Assembly (NCBI GenBank): GCA_016234155.1
Contig: JACRGZ010000159.1
Coordinates: 1 to 10,600, forward strand
Reading direction: 5' to 3'
Length of the DNA stretch: 10,600 nt
Source: Nitrospirota bacterium
Lineage (GTDB): Bacteria; Nitrospirota; 9FT-COMBO-42-15; HDB-SIOI813
The position numbers and the translations under genes were made by a program. This document shows positions 5,846-10,600 of the stretch, in pieces. Under the pieces are notes generated by a model that was given only the letters and a program-made list of their open reading frames with translations, made no database searches and was not told the origin of the DNA. Each line of letters begins with the position of its first letter. Position 1 is the stretch's first letter.

Positions 5846-6835
5846 CTTCATACCGAGAAGTCTTGCGATCGTTGGTTTCCCGAACAGCTCAAAGCCCCTT
5901 ATCGCCTCAGGTGGATAGCCTGCAACGCATACAACCGGCTTCTCTGCCACTACTCCCATAATAAGCGGCCTGCCTGACCGCATAGGGACACCGTTCACAA
6001 CCACACCCGGCTCGTCTAATGAATTGATAAGCTCAACTATGAACTCCTTCCCGCCAACCGCCGTCCCGCCGGAGATCACCGCCATATCAGCCCGTGTGAG
6101 CCCTGCCCGCAGCGCCTTTTGAAACGCATCAAAATCATCCCTCATTATATCTACAACAAGTGGTATCCCTCCATATTCCTCAGTAAGCGCAGAGATGGTA
6201 TACGAATTTGCATCCCACACATATCCGGGCTTAAGAGGCTCCGAAGGCCGGATTATCTCATCCCCGGAGCTGTATATTGCAACTATAGGCTTTCTTGCCA
6301 CACCGAGAGAGGAAATTCCCTGACCTGCAAGGAGCATTATCTCCTTCGAGGACAGCCTTGTTCCAACCCTCAGAATGACCTTATCTTTTTTTATCTCGCA
6401 TCCCCTGCTTTCAATATTGTCCCCTTTATTAAGCGATCTTTTGATGGTAATATTATCCTCACCCCTCGTAACATCCATCTGTCTTGCGACGGCATAACCC
6501 CCCTCAGGCACAAAACTCCCTGTGCTGACCTCCATGCAACTCCCTGCCGGCAGACCTTCTGTATATGTCTTCCCCGGCCCTATCATCCCTTTGACAGCAA
6601 GAGTTACAGCGTTATTCTCTCCTGCAGCAGTTGTATCAGACAGATTAACAAGATAGCCTTCTACTAACGCCCTTGAAAATGGCGGCGAGTCTACGGAGGC
6701 CGCAATATCATTTGCCAGTATCCTCCCGTTACATTCAGACAGCCCTACAGCCTCTACGCCAAGCGGACCAGGCGGAAATGCCTCAAAGAATTTCTTTAAC
6801 GCTTCTGCAACCGGATCATTTTGTGGATTGTTCAT
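5843..6835 (-). CDS. Divergent MoeA-like molybdopterin-binding protein lacking domain IV
   Basis: MoeA normally inserts molybdate into adenylylated molybdopterin. This 330-residue protein follows the MoeA layout: an N-terminal helix and GRILANDIAASVDSPPF (37-53), a degenerate substrate motif FSRALVEGYLV (53-63, canonical S-x-MDGYAV), a middle beta domain ending near LSSKEIMLLAGQG (161-173), and a MoaB/MogA-type domain with KPIVAIYSSGDEI (182-194) and VISGGTAVGG (253-262). It ends just after VCVAGYPPEAIRGFELFG (canonical PGNPVSA), so the roughly 70-80-residue C-terminal domain IV of typical MoeA (about 400 residues) is absent. The MDG aspartate is Glu59, and the Asp usual after SGGxSxG is missing. 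The start is supported by AGGAG 7 nt upstream. It is first in an operon with the thyX-like gene. A role in cofactor binding other than Mo insertion is possible. Confidence 0.8.
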   Translation of the reverse strand: MNNPQNDPVAEALKKFFEAFPPGPLGVEAVGLSECNGRILANDIAASVDSPPFSRALVEGYLVNLSDTTAAGENNAVTLAVKGMIGPGKTYTEGLPAGSCMEVSTGSFVPEGGYAVARQMDVTRGEDNITIKRSLNKGDNIESRGCEIKKDKVILRVGTRLSSKEIMLLAGQGISSLGVARKPIVAIYSSGDEIIRPSEPLKPGYVWDANSYTISALTEEYGGIPLVVDIMRDDFDAFQKALRAGLTRADMAVISGGTAVGGKEFIVELINSLDEPGVVVNGVPMRSGRPLIMGVVAEKPVVCVAGYPPEAIRGFELFGKPTIARLLGMK

Positions 6836-6842
6836 ATAGCTT

Positions 6843-6847
6843 CTCCT
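6843..6847 (-). promoter_or_regulatory. Ribosome-binding site of the MoeA-like gene
   Basis: AGGAG on the minus strand lies 7 nt before ATG 6835, inside GAGGAGAAGCTATATG. It supports this start codon. Confidence 0.7.
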
Positions 6848-6901
6848 CTATGAATCTTGTTATCTGTTCAACTGATTAAACGCCGGGAACTTTGTTGATT
6901 C

Positions 6902-6930
6902 ATCTTACAATGAGTGGATTTTTTTGTAAA
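6902..6930 (-). promoter_or_regulatory. Candidate promoter for the MoeA-like/thyX-like operon
   Basis: On the minus strand TTTACA (6930-6925) and TAAGAT (6907-6902) are separated by exactly 17 nt, matching 5 of 6 and 4 of 6 positions of the housekeeping -35 and -10 consensus. Initiation near 6895 would give a leader of about 60 nt containing the AGGAG site. The intergenic region is only 148 nt and must hold promoters for both directions. This is a pattern match only. Confidence 0.45.
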
Positions 6931-6943
6931 CCGGAAATATAGT

Positions 6944-6970
6944 TTGACACATACATACATATTCTATTAT
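6944..6970 (+). promoter_or_regulatory. Candidate tldD promoter placed very close to the start codon
   Basis: A perfect TTGACA (6944-6949) is followed 15 nt later by TATTAT (6965-6970), one mismatch from TATAAT. With a 17-nt spacer the -10 would be TTATCC instead. Either way transcription would begin only a few bases before ATG 6984, leaving little or no leader. The 15-nt spacer is shorter than optimal. Confidence 0.5.
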
Positions 6971-6983
6971 CCTATTTTCAGAC

Positions 6984-8429
6984 ATGTCAAAAGAGACTAT
7001 TGCACCTGAAATCTTCCTGCCTGAGAAGTTCGGCATCGCCAGTCACTCTCTGGAAAAAACCCTGACAGGCTTGTTACGCAGAAAGGTTGACTATGCTGAC
7101 CTCTACCTCGAATATATTGTCAGCGAGGCATTAAACCTCGAAGAGGGGCTTGTTAAAAATGCGTCAAAGAGTATAACCCAGGGTGTGGGGGTGCGGGCGA
7201 TTGCAGGAGAGAAGACAGGTTATGCTTACTCTGATGAGGTATCTTTAGAACATATACGGCTTGCTGCGAGGACTGCAGGTTATATATCGGCGGAAGCAGG
7301 CAGTAATGCACTTGTGCCGTTCAAAAGTGTGGAGAAACCTAAATTAAATCTCTACCCTATTGATGTATATCCGACAGATGTACCTGTGGAGGCAAAGATC
7401 CGGCTGCTTGATAAGATAGATACGATGGCAAGAAACTATGACCATCGTATCAAAAACGTCCTTGCCTCCTTTACCAGTGAATACAGGGTTATACTTTTAA
7501 TCACATCTGAAGGGCTTATTATCGGTGATATACAACCGTTGTGCAGGCTTAATGTCACATGTATTGCAGAGGGCAGCGGAAACCGTCAGATCGGGAGCTA
7601 TGGCGGGGGAGGCCGTGTAGAGTTCTCGTATTTCTTTGATGAGAACCGCTATGTTCTTTATACGAGAAAGGCCGCAAAGCAGGCGATAACAAACTTAGAG
7701 GCAGTTGATACACCTGCCGGCGCCATGGACATTGTCCTCGGCCCGGGATGGCCCGGGATACTCCTCCACGAGGCTGTAGGCCATGGCCTTGAGGCTGACT
7801 TCAACAGAAAACGGACATCGGCCTTTACAGATATGATAGGGAAGAAGGTGGCCTCTGAACTATGTACCGTAATAGATGACGGCACAATCCCCCGGCGGCG
7901 CGGATCAATTAATATAGACGATGAGGGGACAGAGGCGCAGCGTACCGTGCTTATAGAAAAGGGTATCCTCAAAGGCTATTTGCAGGACAGGCTTAATGCA
8001 AAACTGATGAAGATGCCTTTAACCGGTAATGGGCGCAGAGAGAGTTATGCCCACCCGCCAATACCACGGATGACAAATACCTTTATGATGCAGGGTGATA
8101 CAGCGCCTGTTGATATAATACGTTCCGTACGGAGGGGACTATATGCCGTTGCCTTTGGCGGCGGCCAGGTGGATATAACAAACGGCAAATTTGTATTTAC
8201 TGCAAGCGAGGCATATCTGATAGAAGATGGGAAGGTTACAACACCAGTGAGGGGCGCAACATTGATAGGAAATGGGCCCGATATCCTCAAACGTGTCTCC
8301 ATGGTAGGCAACGATCTGGAGTTAGATGCAGGGGTTGGCACATGCGGGAAAGATGGACAATCTGTACCAGTCGGCGTGGGAATGCCTACAATCAAGATAG
8401 ATGGGATGACAGTGGGGGGAACTGTTTGA
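6984..8429 (+). CDS. tldD: Metalloprotease subunit TldD
   Basis: TldD is the zinc-bearing subunit of the cytosolic TldD/E heterodimer, which degrades unfolded peptides. In E. coli it processes the microcin B17 precursor and the CcdA antitoxin. The product is 481 residues, the E. coli length as I recall it, with HEAVGHGLEAD giving the HExxxH motif at residues 262-267 (His262, Glu263, His267). GTCGKDGQ near the C-terminus supplies the Cys454 ligand. Also visible are VASELCTVIDDGTIP, GYLQDRLNAKLM, SYAHPPIPRMTNTFM and GGQVD. The motif positions fit the start at ATG 6984, yet no ribosome-binding site precedes it, and a putative promoter lies only a few bases upstream. tldE follows after a repeat-filled gap. 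No candidate peptide substrate gene is evident beside it. Confidence 0.95.
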   Translation: MSKETIAPEIFLPEKFGIASHSLEKTLTGLLRRKVDYADLYLEYIVSEALNLEEGLVKNASKSITQGVGVRAIAGEKTGYAYSDEVSLEHIRLAARTAGYISAEAGSNALVPFKSVEKPKLNLYPIDVYPTDVPVEAKIRLLDKIDTMARNYDHRIKNVLASFTSEYRVILLITSEGLIIGDIQPLCRLNVTCIAEGSGNRQIGSYGGGGRVEFSYFFDENRYVLYTRKAAKQAITNLEAVDTPAGAMDIVLGPGWPGILLHEAVGHGLEADFNRKRTSAFTDMIGKKVASELCTVIDDGTIPRRRGSINIDDEGTEAQRTVLIEKGILKGYLQDRLNAKLMKMPLTGNGRRESYAHPPIPRMTNTFMMQGDTAPVDIIRSVRRGLYAVAFGGGQVDITNGKFVFTASEAYLIEDGKVTTPVRGATLIGNGPDILKRVSMVGNDLELDAGVGTCGKDGQSVPVGVGMPTIKIDGMTVGGTV

Positions 8430-8431
8430 TA

Positions 8432-8576
8432 AAAATTCTAAATACTAAGCTCTAAATCCTAAATAATATCAAATGTCAAAATTCAAATGACCAAAACAAC
8501 TGACCCTTCACTGTTTTGAATTTTGAAATTAGAAATTCGAATTTATTTAGGATTTAGAAATTAGGATTTAGGATTT
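8432..8576. repeat. AT-rich inverted repeat element between tldD and tldE
   Basis: Degenerate units of the type TCTAAATCCTAAATA on the left are mirrored by TATTTAGGATTTAGA on the right. Exact inverted pairs include a 15-mer (8451-8465 against 8544-8558) and a 12-mer (TCAAAATTCAAA, 8476-8487, against TTTGAATTTTGA, 8515-8526), nested in the right order to form one long imperfect hairpin around about 8501. The composition is far more AT-rich than the flanking genes. It fills most of the 195-nt gap. No T-run is placed as in a normal terminator. I recall repeats of this CCTAAAT/ATTTAGG kind in environmental genomes, unverified. Confidence 0.8.
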
Positions 8577-8613
8577 CATCGTGGGTGTTTTCGGATGAGT
8601 CAAATGGGGAAAA

Positions 8614-8618
8614 AAGGA
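8614..8618 (+). promoter_or_regulatory. Ribosome-binding site deciding the tldE start
   Basis: AAGGA lies 6 nt before ATG 8625. The in-frame ATGs at 8595 and 8604 have no comparable site, so 8625 is the preferred start. Confidence 0.6.
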
Positions 8619-8624
8619 TTTTTT

Positions 8625-9968
8625 ATGAATATTACTACAGACATAGCCCTTGAGCTGCTGGAAAAAGCCAAAAAGAAGGGGGCGACAGATGGTGATATAA
8701 TCATCATAGAGGGGAGATCGTCTGCAGTTCAGGTGCGGCTATCCGCAATTGATACGATTACAGATTCTCAATTCAAGACCCTCGGGCTGAGGCTTTTCTT
8801 AGGTAAAAAGAGCGCTATTACCTCGACCTCAGATATGTCACCTATATCTTTAGAACGCCTTATAGAAGATACCTGCAACATCGCAAAACTGACTGCCCAC
8901 GATGAATATTCAGGTCTTCCTTTGCCACAGTATGGCGCTAAAATGAAAGAGATGGAGATATATGATGAGTCTATTCATAGGCTGCCGGCAGAAGAGATGA
9001 TAGAGATGGCAAGGAAGGGAGAGGCCGCTGCATTCAAATATGATAAAAGGATAAACAATTCTGAAGGGGGGGGGTTCAGCAAGAGGTACACACATGTCAT
9101 ATATGCCAATACGAACAGTATATATGGAGACTACAAGACCTCAATGTTCTCCATATCTGTATCACCTCTTGCAACTATGAATGGTCTGATGCAAAGGGAT
9201 CACTGGTATTCGGCAAAAAGGCGCTTCAGCGAGCTTGATAAACCGGAGAGTGTTGGAGAAGTTGCAGCAATGCGCACTGTAAGGCGTCTCGGGGCAAGGA
9301 AGATACATACCCGGCAGGCCCCGGTTGTATTTGACCCTGAGACAGCCTCAAGCCTTCTGAACAACCTGTGTATGGCTGTATCCGGATATTCCATCTACAA
9401 AGGGGTCTCGTTCCTTGTGGGTATGTTAAACAAGCAGATAGCGTCGTCGGATGTGACAATCTACGATGATGGCACAATCCCGTGGGGACTTGGATCAAAA
9501 CCCTTCGATGCGGAAGGGATATCAACACGCAAGACTATTGTAGTAGAAAAGGGTATCTTAACCGGCTATCTAATGGATTCGTACTCTGCGAGAAAATTGA
9601 ACCTTACCTCTACTGGAAACGCGTCACGCAGCCCGGGAGATCCCCCTGTTGCAGCCCCAACCAACTTTTATCTATCCCCTGGAAGTTATTCCCCTTCTGA
9701 TATAATAAGATCCGTAGATTCAGGTCTATATGTTACAGATCTGATTGGTTTCGGATTCAATCCGGTAACAGGAGATTACTCCCGCGGGGCTGTTGGTATG
9801 TGGATAGAAAAGGGAGAGCCGGCGTATCCTGTGGAAGAGATAACTATAGCAGGCAATCTGAAAGATATGTTCATGGATATAGAGATGGTGGGGAATGACC
9901 TGGATTGCAGACGTAAGGTGTGTGCCCCAACAATAAAGATCGGGAGATTGACTATAGCAGGACACTGA
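8625..9968 (+). CDS. tldE: TldE/PmbA, metal-free partner subunit of the TldD/E protease
   Basis: TldE (PmbA) pairs with TldD. The active-site zinc belongs to TldD, and TldE shapes the shared peptide cavity. The 447-residue product (E. coli PmbA is about 450) has the family layout with an N-terminal alpha/beta domain, NNSEGGGFSKRY near 144-155, PVVFDPETASSLLNNLCMAVSG where TldD carries HExxxH, VTIYDDGTIPWGLGSKPFDAEG, KTIVVEKGILTGYL, and a C-terminal MVGNDLDCRRKVCAPTIKIG. The HExxxH motif is absent, as expected for TldE. An alternative start at 8595 would add ten residues, but ATG 8625 has the AAGGA site. A run of nine G at 9066-9074 encodes Gly148-150. The gene ends shortly before a hairpin that could terminate transcription. 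Confidence 0.93.
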   Translation: MNITTDIALELLEKAKKKGATDGDIIIIEGRSSAVQVRLSAIDTITDSQFKTLGLRLFLGKKSAITSTSDMSPISLERLIEDTCNIAKLTAHDEYSGLPLPQYGAKMKEMEIYDESIHRLPAEEMIEMARKGEAAAFKYDKRINNSEGGGFSKRYTHVIYANTNSIYGDYKTSMFSISVSPLATMNGLMQRDHWYSAKRRFSELDKPESVGEVAAMRTVRRLGARKIHTRQAPVVFDPETASSLLNNLCMAVSGYSIYKGVSFLVGMLNKQIASSDVTIYDDGTIPWGLGSKPFDAEGISTRKTIVVEKGILTGYLMDSYSARKLNLTSTGNASRSPGDPPVAAPTNFYLSPGSYSPSDIIRSVDSGLYVTDLIGFGFNPVTGDYSRGAVGMWIEKGEPAYPVEEITIAGNLKDMFMDIEMVGNDLDCRRKVCAPTIKIGRLTIAGH

Positions 9969-9975
9969 TAGTATT

Positions 9976-10041
9976 AGGGTTCAAGGGTTCAAGGGGTCGA
10001 GGGGTCAAGTGAAAAAATAAACCCTCGACCCCTTGAACCCT
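9976..10041. repeat. 8-nt-unit inverted repeat element, copy 3 (compact)
   Basis: The left arm (9976-10011) consists of TTCAAGGG/TCAAGGGG/TCGAGGGG units. The right arm (10022-10041) is shorter and is a perfect 20-bp reverse complement of 9984-10003. Only 18 nt separate the paired segments, compared with roughly 40-70 nt in the other two copies. The TCGA variant unit is again at the matching position in both arms. The element lies between tldE and the TetR-type gene. Confidence 0.87.
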
Positions 10042-10047
10042 ATTTTT
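9984..10047 (+). terminator. Probable intrinsic terminator after tldE formed by repeat copy 3
   Basis: The perfect 20-bp stem (9984-10003 with 10022-10041), an 18-nt AT-rich loop and a following TATTTTT have the form of a rho-independent terminator. It starts about 15 nt after the tldE stop. The stem is longer and the T-run shorter than in a textbook example. Because the T-run runs almost to the ATG at 10053, the next gene would need its own promoter or read-through. Confidence 0.55.
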
Positions 10048-10052
10048 AAAAT

Positions 10053-10600
10053 ATGCTCAAGAAGAACCGCAGGGACGAGATACTTAAGGCGGCCATATCA
10101 GCCTTCTCAGAGAAAGGGTATCACGATACAAGTATCACAGATATAATAGAAAATGCCGGCATAGCCCGTGGAACCTTTTATCTCTATTTTGAAAATAAGA
10201 GGCGGATATTCGACAGCATCCTCGATAACTTAATAGTGGAGCTTGACCACTGCATCAAAAAAATAGAGCTTGGAAAAGGACATCCAAACCCTTTAGACCA
10301 GCTCAAGGCAAATCTGACCCGGGTTATTACACTCCTGATAGAAAATCCCGAACTGACAAGAATATTGTTACACCATGCAACCGGTCTTGATGCCGAGTCT
10401 GACCAGAAGATTACGGAATTTTATGATGACTGGGCACACAAAATCGAAGAGGCTGTCAGATTAGGTATAAAAATGGGCCTTGTCCGGCAGTGCAATTCTA
10501 AGTTAACTTCATACTGCATCCTTGGGAGCATAAGAGAAGTTATAGAGCATATCACATTAAACCGACGAGAGAAACAGGATATAAATATAGTCGTTGAAGA
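10053..10600 (+). CDS. TetR/AcrR-family transcriptional regulator, C-terminus beyond window
   Basis: The reading frame from ATG 10053 is open to the window end (182 complete codons, no stop), so the C-terminus is missing. Residues about 6-53 form a TetR-type DNA-binding domain: RRDEILKAAISAFSEKGYHD, then the helix-turn-helix TDIIENAGIARGTFYLYF followed by ENKRRIFDSIL. The rest is helical and variable, as in the ligand-binding domains of this family, and gives no hint of ligand. TetR proteins usually repress adjacent genes. Here the likely targets lie downstream, outside the window, or the gene itself. No ribosome-binding site is visible; the 11 bases before ATG are the T- and A-rich tail of the repeat hairpin. 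Confidence 0.88.
   Translation, partial: MLKKNRRDEILKAAISAFSEKGYHDTSITDIIENAGIARGTFYLYFENKRRIFDSILDNLIVELDHCIKKIELGKGHPNPLDQLKANLTRVITLLIENPELTRILLHHATGLDAESDQKITEFYDDWAHKIEEAVRLGIKMGLVRQCNSKLTSYCILGSIREVIEHITLNRREKQDINIVVE

Noticed and set aside
6119..6667. Plus-strand open frame opposite the MoeA-like gene (182 codons)
   Set aside because: Shadow of a conserved gene; no domain or good start context.
7740..7759. Exact tandem duplication of GGCCCGGGAT in tldD
   Set aside because: It encodes the conserved GPGWPG stretch before HEAVGH, so the duplication is explained by the protein sequence.
6984..9968. tldD/tldE as part of a ribosomally made peptide (microcin-like) cluster
   Set aside because: No precursor peptide, cyclodehydratase or exporter gene is visible. 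TldD/E occur widely as stand-alone housekeeping proteases.

Overview
The window reads as ordinary bacterial chromosome with compact genes, short intergenic gaps and several families of short hairpin-forming intergenic repeats. Moderate GC, frequent ATA and AGG/AGA codons, hopanoid-type squalene genes, a double-length ThyX-like protein and the repeat-rich gaps together suggest an environmental Nitrospirota or deltaproteobacterial lineage. That placement is an inference from general character, not a database match.

Layout. (1) Positions 142-4015, + strand: queE (queuosine precursor synthesis) overlaps hpnC by 17 nt. hpnC is followed 3 nt later by hpnD, then hpnE after a repeat-filled gap. HpnD, HpnC and HpnE together convert farnesyl diphosphate to squalene through presqualene diphosphate and hydroxysqualene, normally to feed hopanoid synthesis. 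No squalene-hopene cyclase lies in the window. (2) Positions 4197-6835, - strand: a short, divergent MoeA-like protein and a tandem-domain ThyX-like protein form a tight two-gene operon that converges on hpnE. (3) Positions 6984-9968, + strand: tldD and tldE (pmbA), the two subunits of the TldD/E metalloprotease, divergent from the MoeA-like gene and separated from each other by an AT-rich inverted repeat. (4) From 10053 to the window edge, + strand: the start of a TetR-family regulator.

Intergenic DNA is the least ordinary part. Three copies of an element built from degenerate 8-nt TCAAGGGG-type units in inverted arms sit directly before queE, hpnE and the tetR-type gene. A different AT-rich inverted repeat separates tldD from tldE. 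A roughly 105-bp element with imperfect terminal inverted repeats lies between the convergent hpnE and thyX-like genes. No stretch over 300 bases lacks a gene. I saw no tRNA, rRNA, CRISPR array or transposase gene.

The points most worth a second look are the 8-nt-unit hairpin family, the tandem ThyX-like protein with its flavin motif altered in one half only, the MoeA-like protein lacking domain IV and several acidic motif residues, the same-frame hpnC/hpnD junction with a TTG start, and the apparently near-leaderless tldD. I did not find convincing evidence of a wholly new multi-gene system.
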